The translations under genes were made by a program, and so were the position numbers. The notes under the pieces are model-generated. The model was given only the letters and a program-made list of their open reading frames with translations. It was not told the origin of the DNA and did no database searches. A DNA stretch of 64,000 bases from Aradus depressus. Its lineage: Eukaryota; Arthropoda; Insecta; Hemiptera; Aradidae. Below, in pieces: positions 1 through 10,238 of this stretch; position 1 is the first letter of the stretch, and every line of letters starts with the position of its first letter. The stretch is from assembly GCA_963662175.1 (NCBI GenBank), contig OY759218.1:8300001-8364000 (forward strand), written 5' to 3'.

Positions 1-99
1 GGCAAACCATACACAGGCGGGAAATGCAAAACTCAGTATTTACAATTAACAGTATCTGTTCGTTGAGATAAGGCGCTACTACAGATCGGCATATCTGCT

Positions 100-365
100 C
101 AGAAATAGCTTGTTTCCTACTGGGCTCAAGATCGTGGGGTCCGGTCCACACTCGGCCAAGTCCCTTCGGATAGGACGTTAAGCAACGGTCCCGAGGCTGT
201 ACGGTGTCAGGTACTCGTTAAAGACATCTTCCCTAAGCAACTAAAACTTGAGTAAACAATATTTGGGATTCCAACAGTAGAGTCGGGCTCATGTCCACAA
301 AAAAGGGCTCTGGTAGTAGGCGATATGACCAGATAGTTGAATCCCGGGCCCGAGTCACAATAATT
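100..365 (+). mobile_element. SINE-A copy (tRNA-derived SINE)
   Basis: Member of the tRNA-derived SINE family whose best copy is at 22117-22402. Shared blocks in order are the ctcaagatcgtggg region near the B box, ggacgttaagcaacggtccc, tcaggtactcgttaaagac, an agtcgggctcatgtcc block, and a 3' block ctggtagtaggcgatatgac followed by a gcccgagtcac end. The A-box end is truncated or diverged, so Pol III activity is unlikely. Assigned by comparison with nine other copies in this window. Confidence 0.8.
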
Positions 366-1424
366 AACATGGGTCAAAAGAAAGAAAACCCTCTATATAA
401 TATATTTATCACCGAAATTGACAGTGCAACCTAAAATTACTAATTACGGACGGACATATATGTAAATATTTATATAAGAATTTGAACCATCCCTTAAATC
501 GTGTTTTGGGGAGCATGTTTGACAAAATATGGTGATAGTTTCCTTTCTATTTATATAAAAAATTGGGAAAAGGTTACAAGAAAATTATCAAAAATAACGA
601 ACGTTTCATATTATAATGAAGGAAGGATTTTGTGAATTGGAAAGTTGAGGATGAAATGTGAATCAGACTGTTGTGAATGATTCTGATTTTCATGTGACAA
701 CCCTAGATCAGTCAACAAGTAAAAATCATGATATATCAATGGAACTTCCGGTAGAAATAGGAAACAGGAAGTTGGGCAAGGGAAACGCCAACAATTGGAT
801 GACGCAAACTCACTAGCCATATCTCCCCCATAGTTCGGGGCACCCAAACATCGTTCAGAACGGGTAACATGCACCTGCGCAACTATCCACATGTTTCATA
901 TTTCGTAGCGCAACCACAACAAGCACCTGAGCAACTATTCTGTGTCTAGAGATATTCCTTATTGTTATTACAGGCTCATCCAGGAAAGTATGAACGACCT
1001 ATCGAGAACATTGCGTATTCCTTTTCACAGTTCAGAGCGACATGTTTCAGACCTCGTAGCGCAGCCACAACAAGCACCTGAGCAACTTTTCCCTGTCTAG
1101 AGATATTCGTCTCTCTACACCTCAAAATTAAATAATTTAGTCGAATATACTTTAATAGGGAACTTGAAGATGCGCCAAAAAATATTTATTGCTACTTTAT
1201 GTCATTTAGTATTATTATCATATTTAGAAATATTATTATTAGTAGTTTGTCAAACCTTTCCATATTACTACCAGTCGATTATCAACCCCAGCCCATCTCT
1301 TATCTCATAGCAGTTTGAAAAACAATATTTTGGTTCGAAGGAACAAAAAGTACAGATTTTCATTATTGTCGTTGAATTGAAAAGTTTTAAAATTTTGCGA
1401 TTTCTCGGAAAGAAAAAAGTTCTG

Positions 1425-1475
1425 TTTTAGCCACACCAAGTATTCCATAATATGGAATACTTGGTGTGGCTAAAA
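1425..1475. repeat. Near-perfect 51-bp palindrome
   Basis: Two 25-bp arms (1425-1449 and 1451-1475) are exact reverse complements around a single A at 1450. The left arm begins ttttagccacaccaag. It would form a long hairpin as single strand. It lies at the downstream edge of the broken reading frame at 1480-2055. Confidence 0.9.
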
Positions 1476-1783
1476 GAGGATTTATTTGGTGCTTGAATGT
1501 GTGATTCTGCTCTAGGGCGATGTATTTGTATTGGTAGAACAATAATCAGGCCGCTTAGGTAGCTATGTTGTTCATCATTTGATGACATTTTATTAAACTC
1601 AGATATTATTTTCTGTCTCATAGAGGAAGAAACATTTTCGAAACATTTATGCCTTTTACAAAAGCAGTTCTCACCTGTTTCATGGCTTGAAAGACGAAGT
1701 TTCTTCATATGTGATAGTAAGATGTTGTGGGACGAGATTTCTAATAGAAATAAAAGACGTTGTCTTCCCACTGTTTTATTTAT

Positions 1784-1825
1784 ACCAGAACCGGTTTTCG
1801 ACGCAACAGCGTCATCATCAGTGGT
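1784..1825 (-). ncRNA. Hammerhead-ribozyme-like motif (left arm of palindrome)
   Basis: Mirror image of the motif at 1868-1909, read on the minus strand. It has CTGATGA and GAAA core boxes, stem II GACGC/GCGTC with a TGTT loop, stem I ACCA/TGGT, self-complementary stem III AACC/GGTT with no loop, and predicted cleavage after TTC. One extra T lies between CTGATGA and stem II. Confidence 0.6.
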
Positions 1826-1867
1826 TCATCCACCCACACAGCACAGCTGTGCTGTGTGGGTGGATGA

Positions 1868-1909
1868 ACCACTGATGATGACGCTGTTGCGTCGAAAACC
1901 GGTTCTGGT
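1868..1909 (+). ncRNA. Hammerhead-ribozyme-like motif (right arm of palindrome)
   Basis: Stem I ACCA (1868-1871) pairs with TGGT (1906-1909). Core box CTGATGA is at 1872-1878. Stem II GACGC (1880-1884) and GCGTC (1889-1893) close a TGTT loop. GAAA is at 1894-1897. Stem III is the palindrome AACC/GGTT (1897-1904), and the base before the predicted cut is C1905. A short loop-less stem III is expected for hammerheads that act best as dimers, as described for Penelope-like elements. The extra T at 1879 departs from the textbook core. Activity is unproven. Confidence 0.6.
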
Positions 1910-2685
1910 ATAAATAAAACAGTGGGAAGACAACGTCTTTTATTTCTATTACGAAGTTTCTTCATGACATCAGACATTCTTCCATATTTTTTTCTTTTTT
2001 TTTGTTGATTTTGTATTCTTGTACTCGTCATCATTCGAACTAAAGTCACTATCAATGCCTAATAATATTAATTTTTATAAAATCTACAATAATAATAAAT
2101 AAAAATATTTTTTTATACTTTGAAAACCATAAACATTAGTAAACAACACAGTATAATAACCTGCACTTGCTAAAACTACTCAACACAAGTGACAGTCGGC
2201 AAGTAATAGACTGAGTGAGCGCTAGGTGGTGTTGGTGAGCGCGGAATGGACTACCGTCGTTCTTCCCCACTACTTAGGACTTCTGTGGTTTTTTCCTCTT
2301 ATGCCTATTTTCTAATGTCACTTTTAATATGGACTACCGTGTTTTTTCACGAATCGAGCATAAGGAAGACAACAGTACAGTACTATACTAACAGATGGCA
2401 GCATCAGTTTCAAATCGACAAAAAGTGGACTACCGTGACTTTTCCCCCTGACCCTTCATATGTTTTTTACTCGATAACTGATGGAACTTAAGAGATGTGT
2501 CTAAAATTTTGTAGTTTATGAGCGAATGAGTAGATTTTTATTATTTTTTCAGATTCCGAAATCATAACATGAAATATATTTTTAATTTTATCTGACGTTA
2601 TCTACCCTGGTGATAACCGTAACTTGGATGATTTTAGAAATAAAGTGGTATTTTCAATGACCGTAGAAGTGGTGGGGCACCTTAC

Positions 2686-2920
2686 CTGCCTCCTGTCGCC
2701 ATAACATGCCGAGTATATTTCTTATACGTAACACTTTTCTAGAGATCACTCAAGCCTGAAGCCTTTAAGGCCCAAGGGCTCGAATATTTTATGAGAGATA
2801 GCGATGGAGTGGCAGCCATAGAGAAATATGAGTCGAGTCCATGGAGAGGAGCCAGTAACTGCTCCACTGATCAGGATGCTGTGTCGCCCTCCTGAACCAA
2901 TCCGAGGATATGGAAGAAAG
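2686..2920. other. Exon-like island with splice donors on both strands
   Basis: On the plus strand an AG acceptor (2741-2742) is followed by a 50-codon open frame (RSLKPEAFKAQ... ending DAVSPS, stop at 2893-2895) and a consensus donor AAAG|gtaagt at 2920/2921. On the minus strand ATGGCGACAGGAGGCAG ends at 2686 in a consensus donor gtaagg. The segment is less AT-rich than its surroundings and matches none of the repeats seen here. I do not recognise the peptide. It could be a UTR or non-coding exon, or chance. Confidence 0.25.
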
Positions 2921-3729
2921 GTAAGTTTTCTCTCTAATTTATCTGAGGGGACCATATTTTGAGTAATTATTGTATTTTCAAGTTCTACACTGCTCTTGTA
3001 TTTTCAAGTTTTACACTGCTCGATTAGGTCTGAGGAAGTAATTTAATTATTGATATTGCGATAATTTACAGTGTACATTGTAAGTTATAGTTTAAATAAA
3101 TAACTGGATCAGTTTGAGGCTTAGGCGAATCAGAAGCACAGCGTTAGGAACAAACGTATACGTTAATTAAATTGATTTTTTTCGGATCATTTATTATGTC
3201 AAGTTTGTTCTGACCCAAAATGCTTTGTATAGGCCATATTATTATTGTTATAGTTGCAGCTATAAACTATTTATGTTCGCGTTAATATGAAAACGTCAAC
3301 ACTGCGCTTAAACTATTAATTTGTAAGTTATTTGGCCTAACCTTTTCAAGGTTCTTTAAAATATATATATATTTATGGAACGAAAACGTTTGATCTATCT
3401 CATTAAAATCCCATAATTATAGTTTTTTGTTTGTAAAATCATTGTTGTTATTTAGGCATGGAGAAACTATAGCAATATTCATAAATATATTTCTTGGTGG
3501 TAGGCGGTGTAGTGGACTTACTTATTATTAATGATTGATATGAGCTGTGAATGCTCGTAAATTGTAGTCTAATTTGGTTTATGTCATATGTTCAGATTCA
3601 CCACCTGAAGATTGACGAAACAAGTTCTGGTAAAAAATTATATATGTTGGACTGATACATCTGTATTACTTATTTCTCATAAACATAGTTTATTTATTTA
3701 TGTTTTTGTCCATTTCTTTGTCAATCATT

Positions 3730-3958
3730 ATATCGCAACCGTCGTAGAATAAAGGTACAACTCAAAAATTGAATTTGTTGGGAAATCATGACTAAAGTTT
3801 TTGTTCAACACTTTTGACTACCTCCTCATTTAAACGCCACCAAGAGTTTGTTCACAAAATGTGCTCGTGGTGGCGGTTTATTAAAAAAAAGTTTAATGTT
3901 GATTTCCCAACAGATTCAATTTTTGAGTTGTACCTTTATTCTACGACGGGTGCGATAT
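3730..3958. mobile_element. Foldback MITE, 229 bp
   Basis: Ends are reverse complements over about 60 bp: atatcgcaaccgtcgtagaa at 3730 against the complement of ctacgacgggtgcgatat ending at 3958. The inner part is a second inverted repeat (cgccaccaagag against ctcgtggtggcg), so almost the whole element folds back. No coding capacity. The superfamily is not assigned because a target duplication is not clear. Confidence 0.75.
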
Positions 3959-4499
3959 GGTATTCTCCACTGTGCACTAAAATTCAATGTTTTTTTGTTT
4001 GTTCTTCTTCTTAAGGCTAGTTGATATTTTATTTAATTGTTTCTTTATTTTTGACTTTCATGTATTTATTCTTAGGGAACCTCGGTCCCAGAATAAAATT
4101 TAATTTAATTTCAAATGGTATAAATCTAAGACAGATTTAGGATTTAGTCCTGACTAAAGGATATTATACTTTCTGTGGGTCCTTTTAAAATATTAAATTG
4201 GATTGTCTCGTTTTTTTTTTTTAGTCCATGGAGGAGCCTGTAAGAGGTCCCACTGACGTAAGTTTTTACTCACATTTATCTAAGGGACCAGCTTTTCAGT
4301 AAGTTTGGAATGTTTTCTATGTATCGACCATGTAAGTAACATTTTTGGATAATTAAGCTAACGGCACCTGACAAGAATACATTGGATTGTTCATGTATTG
4401 TTTTCTATGATTCATTGGTTTGTTTGAGTACTGGAATATATTGCATTGTTTTCAAGATTAAATTAGCATGTTAATTTAGCAAAGGAAAAAAGGGTAGAC

Positions 4500-4645
4500 T
4501 TTCTTACACCCCCACTATATGCAGTACAGGGGATGTCATGCAATCAATCAGAAATTCACCGAGTTTTCATATTTCAATTAAAGAAATGAAAATATTATTA
4601 TTATTCCCGATAGAATGAATGTATCGACACGAAATAGCTTCCCGG
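4500..4645 (-). mobile_element. TACTTCCCC-family fragment
   Basis: Minus-oriented end piece. It shows degraded copies of the caggggatgt...aatcagaaattca segment and the diagnostic cccgatagaatgaatgtatc block also seen near 61330, 60350 and 29075. Both ends have decayed. Confidence 0.6.
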
Positions 4646-5250
4646 CAACACTGGGTGAACCGGCTAGTCTTAAATAAATATATTTGAAATTACACTGGTG
4701 ACAGAGAAAACCTAGGGGGAGATAAGTTTTGCGATAAAGTGGACGTGATATGAATAAATAATGATAACAAAATAATAATAATTCTAGTGACTTTATTTTG
4801 TTGTAATGGGGTTCTCATTGTTTGAAATATATTAAAATATAATACATAACAAAACCTCAACAAGAATTTGGAATTTGGGCATAGCCAAGATATGGATAGT
4901 CTCATCTTTATTTAAATATAAAAGTTTCAGTCGAAAATCAAGTTAACTAAAACGTTATTACCTAGAAACGTTTATATATACATTTTAAACAATGGAATTA
5001 TATTTATACGATATGAATATTATTTGTGTTTCTTACTAATTTTTTCATTATTATTAATTTATTTATTTGTATATTTTCTGTTCTCATTATTAGTGTCATT
5101 TATTACATAGTGTAAATTATTTTAATTAGTGCACATTTTTCACAAAATACCTAAGAATAAATTAAACGAATTAAAAAAAAAAAAAAAAAAATTGGGACAA
5201 ACTATGAATGTTGATATAAATCGCGTTATATCTTCTTGAAAATAACAAAA

Positions 5251-5800
5251 AAAAGTCGTTGGTGAATCGCAGACAATGTACTTCCCCAGAACGAATTAAA
5301 CAATTAACTTTTAGCTCCCCGTCCAAAACCAGGAGACCTAAATTTGCTCCTAAATCCTCATACCTAATTATGTGTCGATACGTTTTATCGATGGCAGTTA
5401 TTGGGGTTTTTGAGTTGAGCTCTCCTTGATCCCCCCGTCCTTATGGCCTGAAAATTAAAGTGTCGTCCTTATAAAGCTTTAAATTTAGATATGAAATTTT
5501 GTGCCGATGTATTCATTACAACGGAAATTATTACGAGTTTCTGAGTTAGGCCTCATCCCTAATCTACCCGTCCATTGCCGATTTGTCTGAAAATCAATAG
5601 GTGTCGTCCTTACGAGGATTCTAGATACACAATAAAATTTCGTGTCGATGCATTCATTCTATCCAGAGGTATTGTGTTCACAGAGAGATTTTTTTTTCAT
5701 TTATGGAATTTTGGGATCGAAAAACATGAAACTTTAAAAAACCGCATCGAATTTCTGACAGATTACATAATGTCCCCTACACTTAGCTGGGGGAGTAAAA
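5251..5800 (+). mobile_element. TACTTCCCC-family element, near full length
   Basis: One of the best copies, about 550 bp. It begins aaaagtcgttggtgaatcgc, then tgtacttccccag (the inverted end). Roughly three subrepeats follow, each with a tgaaaatyaa..gtgtcgtcctta block, a tgtcgatacattcatt block and a gttattagggtttttgag block. After the tttttttttcattt tract and the aacatgaaa..catcgaatttctgaca block it ends agctgggggagtaaaa. The internal ORF at 5575-5814 is accidental. See the family finding for the Helentron interpretation. Confidence 0.8.
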
Positions 5801-5809
5801 TGAAAAATA

Positions 5810-7285
5810 AATAAATTCTATAGAGATGAATGGGGACAGGAAGACATGTTAATTTGGTAAATTGGATGAATGTGCTTTACATAAGTCTACAATGTACTTC
5901 AATAGGATTGTTGAAGTTGTCGGCTGATAATGAGCTTAGGCTCCAAACGTTCCCTTAAAAATATTAAAATTTTGGACGACGGAATGCCTGCATTCATCCA
6001 CTTCAAATAAATTCGTTTTATTCACAAATGTACCTAACCCAAGAAAGCACAAAATAATTAGATATGTATTATTTTATATTATATATATTTATCTTTTATT
6101 TACATATATTTATAATTTTTTTATTTCCTATTATATTATTTGAAGTAAAGTAAAATTATAGAACTGTGTATTTTTAATAGACTTGTTGATGTGTTAACAT
6201 CTTAGCTCTCGGTAAGGGCTATGTCAGAGCGTAAGTCTTGCTGATGTGAATGCTGCGTAAGTGTGAGTGTCGGACGGTTGCGCGCGCAGCGCACACTCAT
6301 AACGACACACTTCCTTATCTGTGATGTCGCCTGTTTTTGAGCATTTCTATTGTATTTTTACAACATTATTGATCATATTTACCATTGTAGTGAAGTTAAT
6401 AAAATAACAATATTACCAACTATAAAATGATCTTTCGGTAAGAAACTTTTAGGTTAACATGCTTCCATAGCTTAAATTTATAACAATAAATAAAATTTGT
6501 GGTAAAAGAAAATAATATAGCAGTGTCAATCTAAAAAAAAAAATATTTCAATAGATATATTATTAAATGAATTATATAATATTGTTAATTATATATAATA
6601 ATAATAATAACTGCTGAAAATATCGATCAATTTATTTGTTGTCATTGTGTCACAACAAATAATATAACGGACTGCCGTGTCTCCTGACGTTTTCACCCAT
6701 TTCAGGAGATAGATATATAGCTTATTTGATTGAAAAACTCAATCTACAAATGAATACGAATCGAAGCATTTCAACAACACACTATAATCACAGTTGTATA
6801 TATCTTATTTTAGCTCTCACAAACCTATAATTTCATTTATAAAAGAACAATAAATTTAAAAGTTTAATTCATCATACCTACTTTTCTAATTGTATAATTA
6901 TAAAAATTTTTTAGTTAAAATGAGTACACGACAGCAATGTTTACATATCAATTCTCGTGAGTACCGCGTCACTCACACATTTGCTTTTTTTTAAGGTATC
7001 CTTTTATTCGGGCTTTGGTCGTTGTGGGCGGGTCGAAAATTTGGGGGATTGCTCGTAACGTATGAATGAAAGGACCTGTTTATATTTTGTCAAATTACAG
7101 AGCTCAAAACAAGAACAAAAAATAAGAATAGTTATTATTATTTGTATATTTTTTTTGCGAATTTTTACAATCGGCATAAACAACTGCACATGACATCTTA
7201 TTTATCTTAAGTGAATGTCATGTGATACATACATATTAAAAAAATAATATTAAATATAATTTTTAAAAAATAAATAAAATAATAA
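5810..7285. other. AT-rich stretch without recognised gene
   Basis: Mostly low-complexity AT sequence with A/T runs (6061-6130, 6530-6610). A short GC-richer patch at 6180-6310 contains a gcgcgcgcagcgcac tract. No exon with both splice signals or known repeat was recognised. Confidence 0.5.
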
Positions 7286-7294
7286 GAAAATTAC

Positions 7295-7680
7295 CTTTCC
7301 AGATCATGGTGGAAGGAGGGTGTCAGACAAACTGATTCTGGGAAGCGATGTCTTGAAAAGTGGGGGGAAGGCGGACTTTCTATGCTCCTTAGACGGACTA
7401 ACCCTCCGTGACCAAACCACAACCAATCCAAAACCCAAAACAGCAAATCCCCCCCATCCAAATCACAGTTTCTCCAACATCATCACACTTTTTCCACGTT
7501 TCAACAGCCTCTTTTGGAGTTCACTTCACACTCAGGAGTGTAACGGTGTCTTCCGCAAGAAAAAAAAAATCCTGATTTCGAGTCAAGGAAGCATGGCTCC
7601 GTCCCCTACTCCTCAATTGGGCGGATGTTGGCCATTTTTTTTTTTTTTTCAGCTAATCGTTAAGCACCATCAAATGAAAC
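7295..7680 (-). CDS. Candidate alternative first exon of the ETS gene (PNT-less isoform)
   Basis: Reading the minus strand, a GC-richer leader of about 350 bp ends in CCACCATGATCTGGAAAG followed by gtaatt. This is a strong start context, a 4-codon coding start (Met-Ile-Trp-Lys) and a donor after the first base of the next codon. That phase-1 donor matches every border seen in the pnt exons. It lies downstream of the PNT-domain exons on the same strand, where Drosophila pnt has its P1 promoter. A CCAAT-like sequence occurs near 7612-7622. Coding start 7307-7305, donor after 7295. No downstream acceptor was identified in the window. The plus-strand ORF over this region (7320-7733) is judged accidental. 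Confidence 0.4.
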
Positions 7681-8374
7681 AGAGAAAAACAATCAACTGG
7701 AAAAAAGAAGATCTGAAAAATAAAATTCACTAACAGACTGAACAAAAAATAGACGCCCTTACTGTGATAGGATAAACGAAGAAGTCAGTTAAGTGAACGT
7801 CGGCTTTTAATGTCTTCAAGGGTTTATTATTTAAAAAAAGTTTGAAATATTTACCATCAATTTATTGTTTATTTAAGACATTTATCCTATAAGTGACAGT
7901 TATTATAAAAATATGCAAGAGATATATAATTTGACTAAATAAATATCTCAAAAATGTAAGATAACTCGTCGATATTTTAACAGTTTCTAAGAGATCAGGA
8001 TTTTCATCGACTATACTAAAAACAAGTTAATATCTCCACTATTTATGTAATTCTTTTTTTTCAGCTAATCGTTTTCCATCATCAAATGAAACAGAGAAAA
8101 ACAAATCAAAAAAAAAAAAAAAGATCTGAGAAATAAAAACCACTACCAGACTAAACAAAAAATAGACGCTCTTACATTGATAGGTTAAACGATAATGTCA
8201 ATCAGTTAAGCGAACGTTGATATTCAATGTGTCTTCAAGGGGTTTATTATTAAAAAAAGTTTGAAATATTTATCAACAATTTATGGTTTATTTAAGACAT
8301 TTATCCTTTAAGTGACAGTTATTATAAAAATATGCAATAGATATATAATTTGACTAAAGTATATCAAAAATGTA
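7634..8374. repeat. Direct duplication of about 325 bp (7634-7960 and 8048-8374)
   Basis: Two diverged copies in the same orientation, about 412 bp apart. Both start with a T run and cagctaatcg, continue through caaatgaaacagagaaaaac, gacagttattataaaaatat and gatatataatttgactaaa, and end aaaaatgta. Differences are scattered substitutions and small indels, so it is not recent. The intervening 8-kb sequence shows no clear transposon ends. Confidence 0.85.
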
Positions 8375-8375
8375 G

Positions 8376-8482
8376 GCACGCCAGTCGGAGGTGTCACGGC
8401 TGCCAGAGGAGGCATGCCAGCCAGAGGTGGGCCGGCTGCCAGAGGAGGCATGCCAGCCAGAGGTGTCACGGCTGCCAGAGGT
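8376..8482. repeat. GC-rich 36-bp tandem repeat, about three copies
   Basis: Unit gccagaggaggcatgccagc followed by cagaggtgtcacggct, repeated with a few changes. It starts exactly at the end of the second 325-bp duplicate. Its GC content contrasts with the surroundings. Confidence 0.8.
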
Positions 8483-8489
8483 TATAAAT

Positions 8490-8620
8490 CGTAATAACTA
8501 CCAATATAGGGTATGAATGTATCAACACGAAGACGACAACTATTGTATTATAACGACAACTAATGATTTTCATCTAAATCGGCTGAAGGGAAGAGGGGGG
8601 GGGGGGGGGGGGGGGGGTGA
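8490..8620 (-). mobile_element. TACTTCCCC-family fragment ending in a G run
   Basis: Minus-oriented subrepeat pieces: gtatgaatgtatcaacacga, then tgattttcatctaaatcggc. The homopolymer G run at 8595-8617 replaces the usual gaaggggggat part of the consensus. Confidence 0.65.
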
Positions 8621-8984
8621 TCAGAGAAGAATACAATAATATATACGAATCCACCTGTTGCTTACCGCCAGTTTGGGGGGCAGGTGCCTCGGGGCCTCCA
8701 CAAAACAAAGTTTGATTCAAAATTTGAAAATAATTTATTTGTACTACTCATATATGTATATTTATGCTACTAATAAGAAAAACTATTTATTAAAAAGATA
8801 AAACAATAATTTTATTGATATTATAATATCATTACTATAATAATATGTTATCATAATATGATAATACATATATTATGGCAATTAATATTAAAATCTGGTT
8901 TGCTAGATGAGCCTCTAATGTCTGCCCCCGTGCCTCTAAGCTATTATCCTCCTCTTCTAAAAAGCCAACAAAAATAGAATATTC

Positions 8985-9333
8985 CCTTTTATTTCCCCAG
9001 CTACACAAAGCATAGGGGAAGTTTTGTAATCGGTCAGAATCCCAAAAGGACGACACCTATTGATTTTGAGCCAAATCGGCCAAAGAAAGGAGGGGGATTA
9101 CCACAAAAACTGTAATAACAACTGTTGTAATGAATGTATTAACATGAAATTCCATCTGTTCATTTCGAAACCCTAGAGGCACCTAATAATTTTCAGCGAA
9201 ATTGATCTTAATAACAAACACATATGGCTAGTGTGGTGTCTGCCGAGGCCAATCAAAAAAAAGAAAAAAGTCAACTGTAGATTTTTAATCTAGGAAGAAT
9301 TGTATCCAAAAAATAAAAATAAAAGCTAAGTAT

Positions 9334-9380
<47 letters not shown>

Positions 9381-9500
9381 TATTATTTTCACGATTTTTA
9401 TATTTAAATATAAAGGTTGATTGTTTTTGGAGAAAGATCAAAAATTTAATTGGATAATTCGTGGTGGGGAAGTACATTGCCGGTGATTCATGGACATGTT
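8985..9500 (-). mobile_element. TACTTCCCC-family element interrupted by a TA microsatellite
   Basis: Minus copy. It starts tttccccagctacacaaagc..aggggaagttttgtaatcgg, runs through gacgacacctattgatttt and subrepeats to about 9210, and resumes at about 9417 to end ggggaagtacattgccggtg-attc. About 200 bp between these parts include a (TA)n run at about 9338-9376 and A-rich sequence, an insertion or expansion inside the element. Confidence 0.75.
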
Positions 9501-10238
9501 TTTCTATGATGCCTCACATATGAGGTTAGTTAGTAGGTAAGATATGGACATAGGCAAAGGATGTAGAAAGGGAAAGAAAGGTATTATTAAGTGAATTTTT
9601 TAACTGGTTGCGGATCTTTGTTTTATGATGAGTTGTTGTGTAACCATACAGAATTAAATATTACACAAGCCTTTTCATATTGTAACCGACTTCATACTCT
9701 GTTAACCCTAGGTTAGGTAGCAGGAGGGAGGTTGCAATGACGTAAGAGATCACGCACGGGAGACTTCAAGCCCCCTGCCTCCTGCCTCTGCTAGGGATCA
9801 CATCTTTGGCATAATTGGACATAAGACATTATGTCCTCATAACTTCAAAAGGATTTTTTGGGAAATTTCATTGTTACATATATGTAATACATTTTGGACT
9901 CTTTTCCTGTACATAAAAATAAGTGTAATGTGGATTCACTATATTTTTTTATATGTCGCACCCCCGTTTCAAGTGACATAACTCAAAATTCATCAATTTT
10001 TGGTTTATGTCACAAAATTTGTTCTTGGTTTATGTCACAAAATTTGTTTCTTCATTTAATGAAGAAAGGAAAATGATCTCTTTATTCGACACTCGGGTTC
10101 CAATAGATTTCTCTAGATGGCAGTAAGTGTCTCTTTCAACAATGTAAAATGTCTGCGAGTATCAACAACTCCTCCAGGAGATTAGAATGGCAGAGGTGTC
10201 GTATTTCGACTGTGTCACTTTTACATAACAATTGCTAC

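Larger units (their letters stand above)
1709..1950. mobile_element. Palindromic insertion (208-bp perfect palindrome) flanked by 15-bp direct repeats
   Basis: Positions 1743-1950 form a perfect inverted repeat: two 104-bp arms with no spacer, centre at 1846/1847 (gcacag|ctgtgc). With 34 further bases (1709-1742) it lies between two copies of acgaagtttcttcat (1694-1708 and 1951-1965). The direct repeats look like a target-site duplication inside a former coding sequence. Each arm carries a hammerhead-ribozyme-like motif. An inverted dimer of a retroelement end (Penelope-like type) is the simplest reading; an assembly or template-switch artefact is the main alternative. Confidence 0.7.
1480..2055 (-). 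pseudogene. Broken coding fragment of a Cys-rich arthropod repeat-associated protein
   Basis: Two minus-strand coding pieces read toward each other. The 5' piece (2055-1951) is acidic then Lys/Arg-rich and ends DVMKKLR. The 3' piece (1708 to about 1480) starts MKKLRLSSHETGENC, followed by a CFCKRHKCF cysteine cluster and a FNKM..DEQHSYLSGLI segment. The pieces are separated by a palindromic insertion flanked by 15-bp direct repeats encoding MKKLR twice. A frame change in the A-rich tract near 1985-2000 also breaks the frame. The basic stretch, C-x-C cluster and YLxGLI block resemble the N-terminal part of a large uncharacterised arthropod family, often transposon-linked. That resemblance is from memory and not verified. 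No downstream domain is seen. Confidence 0.45.

Noticed and set aside
1780..2055. Functional genes in the 62-91 codon ORFs across the palindrome
   Set aside because: The frames are mirror images created by the inverted repeat.
7320..7733. 137-codon plus ORF
   Set aside because: Antisense to the candidate leader and rich in Pro/Asn/Lys from homopolymer runs; no domain.
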